Positions 21,739 to 31,738 of a stretch of DNA of 31,738 nt are shown here, piece by piece; the stretch's first letter is position 1, and every line of letters begins with the position of its first letter. The DNA lies in assembly GCA_001579985.1 (NCBI GenBank), contig LRSR01013193.1, forward strand, positions 1-31,738, written 5' to 3'. The notes beneath the pieces are model-generated. The model was not told the DNA's origin, did no database searches, and worked only from the letters and a program-made list of their open reading frames with translations. Source of the stretch: Hypsibius dujardini. Its lineage: Eukaryota; Tardigrada; Eutardigrada; Parachela; Hypsibiidae. The position numbers and the translations under genes are program-made.

Positions 21739-21746
21739 CTCTTTTC
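21739..21746 (+). promoter_or_regulatory. Candidate TCT/polypyrimidine initiator of RPL30
   Basis: CTCTTTTC resembles the YC(+1)TTTYY initiator and 5' TOP start typical of animal ribosomal protein genes. It would place the 5' end near 21741 and give an 89-base 5' UTR. A pyrimidine-rich stretch ending in AG at about 21786 could instead be a splice acceptor after a noncoding first exon. Confidence 0.35.
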
Positions 21747-21829
21747 ATTTCTAATCGGAAACCCATTTTCATTCTCTTCTTCCACAGCAGATCACCGATC
21801 ATCCATCCACACCGCAGAAAACACCGAAG

Positions 21830-22728
21830 ATGTCGAATCCCAAAGGAGGAGATGCGGGCGTTCAAGCCACCGGTCTGTCGAAGAAATCGGTAGGTACCTT
21901 GGCGTTGTTTCATTTTCAGGCGCGACCGAAATTGTAGATTAACCGCGACTCTGGTCTGTGCAGAAAAAGAGCAATGAGAACATCAACGCTCGTCTGGCGC
22001 TCGTGATGAAGAGTGGCAAATTTGTGCTGGGATACAAGCAGACCCTCAAGACCCTTCGTCAAGGAAAAGCCAAATTGATCATCCTGGCCAACAACACGCC
22101 CGCATTACGGTATGTTGATGATCATAGAATGAACGAAATAAAAAAATCGTAAGGGGATTGAGAGTGAGTATTAAAAATTAGTTTATAGTCGATCCGTGAA
22201 ATAGATTTCTTCGAGATTTACTTTGCTCCTCTTGTTGAAAAATGTGGTTTATTCATATTTTACGTTTCCCTCTTTATCTTTTACTTTTATTTATGTTAAT
22301 TTAGCGCTGTTTATATGCTGTTTGGTTGGAGAACGGATGTTCAAAATCAGTTTGAAGTCGAACTCTCAAATAGACGTCTTCGAGATTTGTCTTTTTACCT
22401 CGTATTGAAAAAAACGGTTTATTCGTGCATTTTCTTACTCTCCTTTTCTAATGCCTTCATTTGTCGTACTTTAATACTGCTTGTTTGAATGTGGATTGGT
22501 AATGCAGCGCGTTTTTTATGGTATGCGTTTTTCGTTTGCAGGAAGTCGGAGATCGAATATTATGCCATGCTCTCTAAGACAGGCGTCCACAACTACACCG
22601 GCACCAATATCGAACTGGGAACCGCGTGCGGCAAATTTTTCCGAGTGTGCAGCCTCTCTATCACCGATCCTGGAGATTCCGATATCATTCGCACTATGCC
22701 TGGCGCCGATCAGTCTAAGGCGGAATGA
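21830..22728 (+). CDS. RPL30: 60S ribosomal protein eL30
   Basis: A structural protein of the large cytoplasmic ribosomal subunit with the L7Ae-type kink-turn RNA-binding fold. Coding exons: 21830-21889 (20 codons), 21964-22109, 22542-22728; 393 bases, 130 aa, against about 115 in human. Exon 2 gives [20 protein letters not shown], then [14 protein letters not shown]. Exon 3 begins with [15 protein letters not shown] and holds [13 protein letters not shown] and [12 protein letters not shown]. Conservation is near complete outside a roughly 13-residue Ser/Gly-containing N-terminal extension. The start ATG is the first in frame and follows a pyrimidine-rich leader. Intron 2 (22110-22541) contains an internal duplication. 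In yeast, L30 binds its own transcript; I did not identify such a site here. Confidence 0.96.
22180..22500. repeat. Diverged tandem duplication in RPL30 intron 2
   Basis: Two segments of about 150-170 bases share an ordered set of words: GTCGA, TCTTCGAGATTT (22211 and 22380 anchors, 169 apart), TTGAAAAA, GGTTTATTC, then a pyrimidine-rich stretch ending TGCTGTTTGGTTGGA versus TGCTTGTTTGAATGTGGATTGG. Substantial divergence implies an old duplication, or two related intronic RNA elements. Confidence 0.6.
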
Positions 22729-22757
22729 TCTGTGCTTTTCTGTCGATGATGTCGTGG

Positions 22758-22763
22758 AATAAA
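22758..22763 (+). terminator. RPL30 polyadenylation signal AATAAA
   Basis: AATAAA followed by a further A run lies 30 bases after the RPL30 stop (22726-22728). This gives a short 3' UTR, as expected for a ribosomal protein gene. Confidence 0.8.
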
Positions 22764-23401
22764 AAAAAACGTCGTGAAAGGTTGCGTCGCTATTGGTTAT
22801 TCGCCGTTGCAGGCGCTGAACTCTATCGTGTGTCGATGTGCCATGGGAACTTGTCTCTTCTGGTCACTGGATTGTTTGGTATTTTTATTAGAACTGACTG
22901 ATGAACTTCATCGACTGATTGATTGATTGATTCGCACTGTTTGAGTCCCATTGGATTGGTAGAGTCCGGCTGCTTGATTGATAACTTGTTCATTCACCAG
23001 TTAAAATTTGTTGAGAGCCAGGGCGTTGATTTAGTGATTGATTGAATGGACATCTTTCCGTGCTCGTTCATAAATGAAGGATTGCGCGAGGGAGCCGGAA
23101 GTTCACACGTTGCAATGAGTGTTTACTTGTCTCTGTTAAGCAGCTTTGCTTGCAGCAAGATAATAATGTCCTACACAAGGAATGTGTACGAGAGTTCAGT
23201 CAGAAGTCACCGGTCATAACCAAGTTTGAGTACTCTAATGGTATTGGATAGGAACACAAGACAACATAAGGAATGGTCGATCTGACAAATCAAGCCGTCG
23301 TGCATATATCGAAAAGCACACTGTAATGATGCATTTTAAACTGAGACGGACAGATCACGGTTAAAATAAATAAAAGGAAGTCAATGCCGAAATCAGTGGC
23401 G
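22764..23401. other. RPL30/ATP6V1H convergent spacer
   Basis: I see no gene in these 638 bases between two convergent 3' ends. They hold a TGAT run at about 22915-22932. A plus-strand AATAAATAAA at about 23366-23375 could act as a downstream signal for RPL30. No canonical minus-strand hexamer for ATP6V1H is evident. Confidence 0.5.
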
Positions 23402-26274
23402 TTAGCCTTTCGCCGGAATGACGGATTTCTTAGTGCCGGCGGTTCCGGATGCTGACACGCCCGTGTCCTGTTCGAGTTGCTTACCCAAATATTCCCTAAA
23501 CATACAGATAAATATCAGAAAACGTGCTAATTATGAAATCAGGGACGAAGATATGTATGAACTAACCAATTTTGAACCATCATCTTCTGAACGGCCAACA
23601 GCGCCTGGTAGCGAACATTGGCATCCTCATGTGTCAGGAGGGTCATCGCCAGCTGTTTCCCGCCAATCTGCTCGATCACTCTGCAAACACAAAGGTAAGG
23701 AGAGAAGATCGGGAGGCGGCCGTCAGAGAGACTTACGATTTTCCACGAGGATAGCAGCGAACGTATTCGCCAATATCATGTACGGCTACGCTGAGGATTA
23801 AAGGATCCTTCGACACTTCCAACAGTCGTGTTAATATCCTGTGTGACAATTGCATTTTTGGAAGGCTTAATGGAGCAAACGGGCGTTGCAAACGACGGCT
23901 TACTTCAACAGCTCGTAGTTCTTCTCGTTGAAGTTCACGGCGTTCTCCCGCCAGAATCGCTCGCTCTTATGCACCGGGCTCCACTCGAGACGGCCGGATT
24001 TGAGCTCCGACACGTACTCATCGAACGAGCTGCAAGACAGACCGCATGAAAAGCAAACCTCGTTTCAGCGTTTACTTAGCTGACCCCGCTCACCTTAGGT
24101 CCTGCACGCTGGCTTGCAGTTTCTCGTCCAGATACTGCATATCGTCGAGGATGTCCTGGTCGTCAAACTTGCGAGCCTGGAGGAGACTGAGGTTCTTCAG
24201 AACCTTTCCGTGGACCATGGCCACGGCGTTCTCCTGAATGACTTGCGAGTCTTCCGGCTTCTCGAGCAAGTTCTGCGGCGGAAATAATAATGAGTCACTT
24301 CAACGAAATATCCAAAACCGAATGAAATGCAATGGCCGTCAGTCTCCGACAGAAAGAGTCTGCCTGGGCCAGGCCAGTACATAATGCGAGTAATGCATAT
24401 GACTACGTACTCGGAAAGTCGCCAGGATGATGCGGAAGACCTTCTCCTTTTGAGAATCCGTTAGAATCAATGCAAGTACAGGAATAACATTGTATCTAGA
24501 AAGACAAGACAGCCCAATTAGAGGAGAGGAGAAAACGGCAGGATTCTGTTAGTAAGATGGAACAGTGGATTTACTTGTTCATCTTTTCTGCCAAGTCGGG
24601 ATTGAAGGTCATGCACCAGAGGCAAAAGATCAACTGATACTGGATCTGGAAGTTATTGTTGGCAGATAACGCATTCAGAATCCTGGAAAGTATACACGAT
24701 CAGTCTAAATTTACACTTGCTCCCCTCAATAATTATATAAGAGCTTTTCTAAAATCTTTACGTCGTGATTCCATCAACGGTGGCATAAGCCTGTCGGTAT
24801 TCCTCCACACGCAGCAGCATCTGCAGGCATCGTGCGGTCGCTTGCTTGTACTCGTTATTCTATGGCCATGTGAAAACGATACGAAATGATTCGCGGCAAC
24901 GGGAAATGAAAGTGACACGGAATAAAAACTCTTTCCCTATGTTGTTGATGTACCTGCATGCGTAGCTGCTCTTTCAGGAACGCCAGGAAGAAATGCAAAT
25001 CCGCGCCTTCCATAGTTTCGTTGCTCCAGCAGGCCAGCTTCGCGATGATCCTGCCGGCTTGGTTGACGATGAACGGATCTTGCCGATTCAGCAGCGGGAG
25101 GAACAGCCGCCAGACCGTCGTGTTCTCCTTCCGCGCATACTCGTGGAAGATTTCCACACGAGATCGATCCTCCTAAAAATGACACCGAAACATCTATTTC
25201 GAACGTCTCTCAGAACGTAAAGACGGAGGTTAGAGTTTACCTGTAGGATGTCATCGATCATGGTCAGCAGATACTGGACCGTCTGATCTTTGGCCACATT
25301 AGCAATCATCTCCAAGAATGTCCGTGCACATTCGTAACGATGCTCTTTGAGAAACTGATCGCGGCGCGGCGGTGGCGACGTGTCCAACATGACAATGACG
25401 TTAAACTGTGGAGGGGAAAAGAAACAGTCCGATTCTCCGAAAGAGTAACAGCTAAACAACTAATTCCTATCTCTAATTAACACTTTTTATATGAAGAAGA
25501 AAATCACCAGAAAAGAGTTAAATTAGAATTGGATGGAGCTCAAATGATAATCGCCGAATCGCCGCTCATTCGCGACAATCAACTAAACCGATCCATCATC
25601 GATTGATTGATTGATCGATATTCGTTAGTCCAGTTTTAGTGACGATCGAAATTTACTACATCCTTCAACCGAATTAATATGAGAAGTGCAATCACCGATA
25701 GAACTTTAAGCAGCTCACAAAGTGATTAATTACAAAGCCAAGACTCCAAGTAAAGACTGACAGATGGTAGTGACCAAATTACGTCTATTCATAAATCATT
25801 TGATTGATTGATTTGAAGACCAAATGTTAGTCATATGGATCTTTGATTGATTGTATGATTAATTGGCCCATCTCAATATTTCTTAAACTCTAGTATTATT
25901 TCCGCAAATCAAAAACAAATAATTTCGCCTACCACGAAAACCTAATAAAATCAATAGACATCTTTTGTTAATCCAGCTCCAAGAAACAGCAGAAAAAAAT
26001 TTAAAACGTACCTGCTCCTGATTGATCATCTGACTCTGGAGATAAGATTGCCAGTTGATGCGGTTGGCACGGACTTCGCTGGCCTTATTGGCCAACGGTG
26101 AGTTGGCCAAAACAAACCCTGAAAAAAGAGGGCGAAAACACGGTTGAAAAAACGCAAGGGATGAGCATCACGTGAGCACAGTGGGAGCATTCTTTTCAAA
26201 CGACCATGGGATAATCGGAGAAAAATACCTCCAACTTGCTCCAATTCCTCCGGCAAGTGCATTAAACTGGCCAT
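23402..26274 (-). CDS. ATP6V1H: V-type proton ATPase subunit H
   Basis: The regulatory subunit of the V1 sector, made of HEAT/armadillo-type helical repeats. It couples V1 to V0 and silences ATP hydrolysis in free V1. Coding exons on the minus strand: 26274-26229, 26118-26012, 25405-25241, 25172-24954, 24859-24762, 24682-24575, 24495-24411, 24272-24094, 24029-23904, 23838-23737, 23680-23567, 23495-23402; 1443 bases, 480 aa, against 483 in human. Landmarks in order: [134 protein letters not shown]. The ATG at 26274 has a strong context (AAAATGG). Intron 2 (25406-26011) is the longest and carries TGATTGAT repeats. The last residues are a variable Ser/Gly/Ala-rich tail. Confidence 0.95.
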
Positions 26275-26701
26275 TTTCTCGCCAATGGATATGGTGAACT
26301 TCACCGAAAGTTCAGAGGGGGACAAAATGGATCGTTTTGGGGATGGCAAAAAAATTAAACGAAAGATCTCACATGAAGGAATAAATTAAAATTCTTTTTG
26401 CCATGAATGAGACTGGCGTTTTCTGACTGTTTTGATTTGTTTGTGGGCGCAGCTGATCGACCGCCCTCCGACGCAGTTTATGTTAAAAATGAAGCGCTTC
26501 TATTTGGGTAACTGGCTTAATGTGCCCTGTACTATAGCTTGCAATGCAATGGAACAATTTAGCCCGGTCCCTTTAAGATGAGATTGATTTTAACTCGTTC
26601 TGGTCGCACATCAGTTCTGCCTCCGCTTAGCGGCCCGGGCTTTTGAGATAAATTTTATCCGCTATTCCAAAATTTAGACATTCATAAAAGAGCAAATTCT
26701 A

Positions 26702-26707
26702 TTTATT
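26702..26707 (-). terminator. Candidate AATAAA downstream of the small ORF at 26761-27093
   Basis: A minus-strand AATAAA lies 54 bases past the stop codon of the small minus-strand ORF. It is the main hint that this ORF could belong to a single-exon transcript. Confidence 0.35.
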
Positions 26708-26760
26708 CAGAGTCAAAGTGCCATTTTTCAACGATTACGGTAGTCAATTTCATTCAAATT

Positions 26761-27093
26761 TCAAACATGACCCTTATGTTCAATTTCGAATGTGCAAGTA
26801 CAGTGCCGTGTATAAGTGGACAATCGATTGCTTGATTGCTTATCCTGATTGTTTACTGGCATGTTGGCTGATTGATTGTTAGATTGATGAACCACTTGGC
26901 AACAAACTTGGACAGTAAGCCTCAAAGCTCGTCGCACTTTACCTGTTAAAATAGTCAGACTATCACTGAACTCTGTCAATGTTCCCAGTGTCTCCGCTTG
27001 CAGAGTCGGTCGGATGATGCGGCTGGTGACGACAATACTGATGGACTGGCGATTGACATTCTCGTCCGGTGGTTCCATATTTTCTTCCGCCAT
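26761..27093 (-). CDS. Unrecognised small ORF, 110 aa, or a first exon
   Basis: I do not recognise this product. The ATG at 27093 has a strong context (ACAATGG) and the frame runs 110 codons. Residues 1-50 look protein-like: an acidic start, ISIVVTSRII, then an amphipathic LQAETLGTLTEFSD. After residue 50 the DNA reads ACAG|GTAAAG, a good splice donor at 26942, and the remaining frame crosses TGATTGAT repeats that yield Asn/Gln/Ser-rich residues. So the real object may be only a first coding exon (27093-26943) whose partner exons I could not find. A minus-strand AATAAA at 26702 supports the single-exon alternative. No signal peptide or membrane segment is seen. It lies upstream of ATP6V1H on the same strand. 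Confidence 0.35.
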   Translation of the reverse strand: MAEENMEPPDENVNRQSISIVVTSRIIRPTLQAETLGTLTEFSDSLTILTGKVRRALRLTVQVCCQVVHQSNNQSANMPVNNQDKQSSNRLSTYTRHCTCTFEIEHKGHV

Positions 27094-27268
27094 TGTTGAG
27101 ATATAAACAGGTGTTATTTACTGCAAACAGAGTGCCTCAACAAGGAAAAGCGCGAATCACATCTCTAGTGTAAACCGAAATCCATGCATGTCAAGCGTCC
27201 CTTCTTGACGACGAAGTGTATTCGAACACGGCGACACGCTGCGCGAACGTCTTTAGGCGCTTCGCACT

Positions 27269-27410
27269 AAGGATGTTACTACACACGTGGCAAAAACCTT
27301 GCGCTGACCGAATTAAGCACTTCAACTCGACGGCTATCTACAACAGCCATTCAACGAGTATAATGAATTAACTCGGTTAGCGCAACGTTTTTGCCACCTG
27401 TGTAATCCTT
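27269..27410. mobile_element. Foldback element of about 140 bp
   Basis: The left arm 27269-27316 (containing GTGGCAAAAACCTTGCGCTG) and right arm 27365-27410 (containing CGCAACGTTTTTGCCAC) are reverse complements over about 45 bases with a few mismatches and one gap near the tip. The centre is about 48 bases. No ORF is present. The outer edges read AAGGAT and ATCCTT. It is consistent with a non-autonomous inverted-repeat element. Confidence 0.7.
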
Positions 27411-27769
27411 TTTCGTTCTTAGTTCCTATAGGCACGGAACGGAGCAAGGAATTCCTGTTCCTGCTGATCCTGGTAGGAACAGAGCAAGGAACACTTAGGA
27501 ACATTTGTGATGTAGGAACAGTTTTTACCATTAAAAGGATTTGGAAACATCAATAAATGATTAAAAGTTTTGTTTTCGAGAATAAAACTTACTGGTTAAT
27601 TAATTATTTTACTGATTTGCAAGCAAGATAAAATAAACTACCCAGTAAGGCAATTTTCATTTCCAAATAAACCGAATATTCATTCAAGAAACTCATTTTG
27701 TTGTTGATTTCTCTACTTTTTTGCATTAATTGTCTCATTGATGCCCCAAGTATTCCTAACTTATTCCGT

Positions 27770-28185
27770 TCCTGTTACGTTCCTGTTCCATTCCTGTTCC
27801 GTTCCTGTTCCGTTCCTATTCCGTTCCTTCGAGGCTGACCCGTAGAAACTAACAACCCTATTTTGCCCTTAGTTTTCCTGAATCTACTTCTGATTCCTGT
27901 TCCGTTCTGTTCCGTTCCTATTCCGTTCCTTCGAGGCTGACCCGTAGGAACTAACAACCCTATTTTGCCCTTAGTTTTCCTGAATCTATTCTGTTCCTGT
28001 TCCGTTTCTGTTCCGTTCCTATTCCGTTCCTATCGAGGCTGACCCGTAGGACTTAACAACCCCATTTTGCTCTTAGTTTTCCTGAATCTATTCTGTTCGT
28101 TTTCCATTCCTGTTCCGTTCCTGTTCCGTTCCTATTCCGTTCCTTCGGGGCTGACCCGTAGGAATTAACAACCCCATTTTGCATC
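27770..28185. repeat. Compound tandem array, period about 102-112 bp
   Basis: Four units share GAGGCTGACCCGTAG (starting 27831, 27933, 28035, and a GGGG variant at 28147), then AACTTAACAACCC-type and TTTTGC words. The units are separated by runs of GTTCCTGTTCC/ATTCC. The array is thus a long-period repeat with an embedded short GTTCC-type repeat. Related GGAAC/GAACA words occur at 27423-27505 and 11660-11730. Minus-strand frames through it are repeat translations. Confidence 0.8.
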
Positions 28186-28644
28186 ATCGTAATCCCACTG
28201 CGTACTCTTTATACTCGGGTACTGCGACAGGAAATGTCGCCTGGCGACCCCCGTTTCGTTGCCGCCACCTGTCGCTGCGTAGTATGCTACACTGACCCAA
28301 AATCGGAGCGTAAATTCTAGAGAAGACATGCTATAAACACAATTTTAATTGTGGTGCTTGAACTTAAAGGTCAAGCACGTACCAAACCACCAAACCACCA
28401 CCAGGAAGAATTTAACCAAAAGCAGCGCCGCCTGGTGGCGGCCTCTAGCGTTGTTGACTGCAGGGACGTTAATTTTTGACTCAGTTCTTAGTTAGCGAGG
28501 CCTGCCATTGATCTTAAACGAATCATTCACAGAATGATTGTAACAAATATGAGATATTTCAAACTTTTGTTTGTGGAGTGAGAAGCAGATACTGGATTGG
28601 TGGGATAGAAAAAAGCAGCAAAAGAAACGGTCATGCAATCTGCA
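28186..28644. other. Intergenic, no gene seen
   Basis: This segment holds small potential stem-loops only: an imperfect inverted repeat at about 28224-28293 (GCGACAGG versus CCTGTCGC), the palindrome ACAATTTTAATTGT near 28340, and GTGCTTGA...TCAAGCAC near 28352-28377. No supported exon was found. Confidence 0.4.
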
Positions 28645-28893
28645 TTAGGGCAATTCAGCGGTTTCCCTGTCCGGGCGAACAGGGTTAGTTTCTATTTGAG
28701 ACGCAAGCACGATGAATTGACGGATCTTGCCAGTTGAACGAACCCGTCGTTTTGATGATGGTGGTGGCGATGATTTTAAGGCCACTTTTTTCTTGTCCAT
28801 TTCCAATCTTCTTTCTTCTAGTACTTCTGACCTGGATGATCTGATTTTCGAGAGACTGTTATCATTTTTGGGGCTCAGCATTGTGTGATTCAT
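28645..28893 (-). CDS. Unrecognised small ORF, 82 aa, doubtful
   Basis: I do not recognise this product. From the ATG at 28893 the frame encodes 82 residues, rich in Lys/Arg/Ser, with a central SSPPPSSKRR motif and a C-terminal RQFIVLASQIETNP segment. The start context is weak (C at -3). Directly upstream the minus strand reads CACTTACAG, a plausible splice acceptor, so this could instead be a terminal exon; no upstream partner was found. The composition differs from a pure repeat translation, which is the only reason to list it. Confidence 0.25.
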   Translation of the reverse strand: MNHTMLSPKNDNSLSKIRSSRSEVLEERRLEMDKKKVALKSSPPPSSKRRVRSTGKIRQFIVLASQIETNPVRPDRETAELP

Positions 28894-29201
28894 CAGCACT
28901 GTAAGTGACAGAGACGACCGTGAACGGGGAATATTTGCAAGATTTAGTGGTTGTCTTGCAGTTTCATGTTAAATTTCAAATCATTCTGCCCAACCTTGAT
29001 TACGTAGATGTCCGTTATTCTGCAGATTGCCGCATCCTTCTTGTAAATTCTGACGTCAGATCAGCAAAAAACAGCACCTTGTCTCTGTCCAGGGGGGAAT
29101 TTTAAAATGTTCAATCAGCAAAAGAAGTTTCGTATGTGTGAAATATTTCAACTCGAATTATATCAAATTATTCAAAAATATTGTGGATTCTGAGTATTAA
29201 A

Positions 29202-29241
29202 ACGAACCTGAACAATCAAGGACGAACCTGAACAATCAAGG
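29202..29241. repeat. Two-copy 20-bp direct repeat
   Basis: ACGAACCTGAACAATCAAGG occurs twice in immediate succession (29202-29221 and 29222-29241). Its function is unknown. Confidence 0.85.
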
Positions 29242-29291
29242 ATGACTCGCAGCAGTTATCGACACATGAAATTGGGATTTTGCAATTTTGC

Positions 29292-29399
29292 AGTCAATCA
29301 ATCAATCAATCAAGCGAATATATTACGTCTCAAGCCAATTCAGTTGATTGGCGGTCAATCAATCGATCGAGCTATTATATTACGTTTCAAGCCAATTCA
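29292..29399. repeat. Duplicated ATCA-repeat plus TATTACGTYTCAAGCC segment
   Basis: Two copies of a unit made of a GTCAATCAATC run followed by TATTACGT(C/T)TCAAGCCAAT. The unit cores start at 29321 and 29378, 57 bases apart. It lies about 450 bases upstream of PSMC1. Confidence 0.75.
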
Positions 29400-29836
29400 A
29401 ACCAATTCATCTCAATGAGGGAACTGTGAAGTAGAGGCTGTCAGTGGAAACTTTTGGTGACAGCAGAGTTATGAGCGCACGGTAATTGATTACTTCGTCG
29501 TTAAGATGCCGGATAAAAACACAGTCAATACGAGATAAAAAATGGCTGATGAAAAATGTTGTTGAATGACCGTTGCCCATTTTTCTCGAGCAAAAGCCTT
29601 ATGCTTCTTGAAAATTGGTTGATTGATTGAATGCAGGCTGACATACAGCACGACTTCAGTTTCTCTGTTTGACCTGTCTCGTTCTTCGTTTCTGACAGAT
29701 TTATTTTTCTAGTATACGGATTTCGTCAGCATCACAACAGCTTCTCGTCACATTTTGCTTCGCCATCGCTTGTTCAGTACCGGTGGAAATACAAGCAGAC
29801 TCCAGGAGCTCTTAAACAGTCTTCTCTCCTCTAGAC

Positions 29837-31738
<1,902 letters not shown>

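Larger units (their letters stand above)
21011..21829. promoter_or_regulatory. Bidirectional BRWD/RPL30 promoter region
   Basis: These 819 bases separate the divergent BRWD (21010, -) and RPL30 (21830, +) start codons. Candidate elements are CCAAT at about 21320-21325 with an adjacent ATTGG, a further CCAAT near 21350, and a perfect CRE palindrome TGACGTCA at 21376-21383. Short open frames here have no recognisable content. Element function is inferred from motif identity only. Confidence 0.5.

Noticed and set aside
29030-29120. Minus-strand peptide resembling the C-terminal part of a LINE ORF1 protein
   Set aside because: Only 27 codons lie between stops, flanking frames do not continue the similarity, and the resemblance is weak enough to be chance.

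Overview
This window looks like part of a compact invertebrate animal nuclear genome. It holds seven recognisable genes, all spliced with GT..AG introns that are mostly 70-700 bp. The proteins are metazoan in type: an activator-class E2F, a BRWD/PHIP-family WD40-bromodomain protein, animal-type phosphomevalonate kinase, and V-ATPase subunit H. The sequence alone does not fix the species. A small-genome ecdysozoan such as a tardigrade is my guess, at low confidence.

Layout, left to right. 1-430 holds a degenerate CCGCTA(A) array and a foldback element. 908-2132 (-) is FAHD1 (2 coding exons). 2133-4432 holds the FAHD1/E2F divergent promoter, the E2F 5' UTR and a 5' UTR intron. 4433-8361 (+) is E2F (9 coding exons, 680 aa). 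8882-9187 is a 62-bp minisatellite ending in an inverted copy. 9621-11275 (-) is PMVK (2 exons, 204 aa). 11496-11643 is a short element with terminal inverted repeats. 12358-21010 (-) is BRWD/PHIP (18 coding exons, 1595 aa, one bromodomain). 21830-22728 (+) is RPL30 (3 exons, 130 aa), divergent from BRWD. 23402-26274 (-) is ATP6V1H (12 exons, 480 aa), convergent with RPL30. 26275-29836 is repeat-rich and holds two doubtful small ORFs. 29837 to the right end (+) is PSMC1/Rpt2, the first 314 codons, cut by the window edge.

Every exon chain was rebuilt by hand from splice sites, reading phase and similarity to remembered family members. All seven chains keep frame across every junction. The genes are housekeeping functions (mitochondrial metabolism, cell-cycle transcription, isoprenoid synthesis, chromatin reading, ribosome, vacuolar acidification, proteasome) and do not form one pathway. 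Neighbours are mostly in divergent or convergent pairs.

The second theme is repeats. Tetranucleotide tracts of two kinds, (CTGT/ACAG)n and (TGAT/ATCA)n, fill introns and spacers, and at least five inverted-repeat or foldback elements lie outside coding exons. I found no CRISPR, no tRNA or rRNA, and no intact transposase gene, and I see no clearly undescribed biological system. The most notable points are the single-bromodomain BRWD protein, an overlapping upstream ORF at the E2F start, complementary repeat tracts bracketing an E2F exon, an excess of perfect TGACGTCA palindromes, and several foldback elements.
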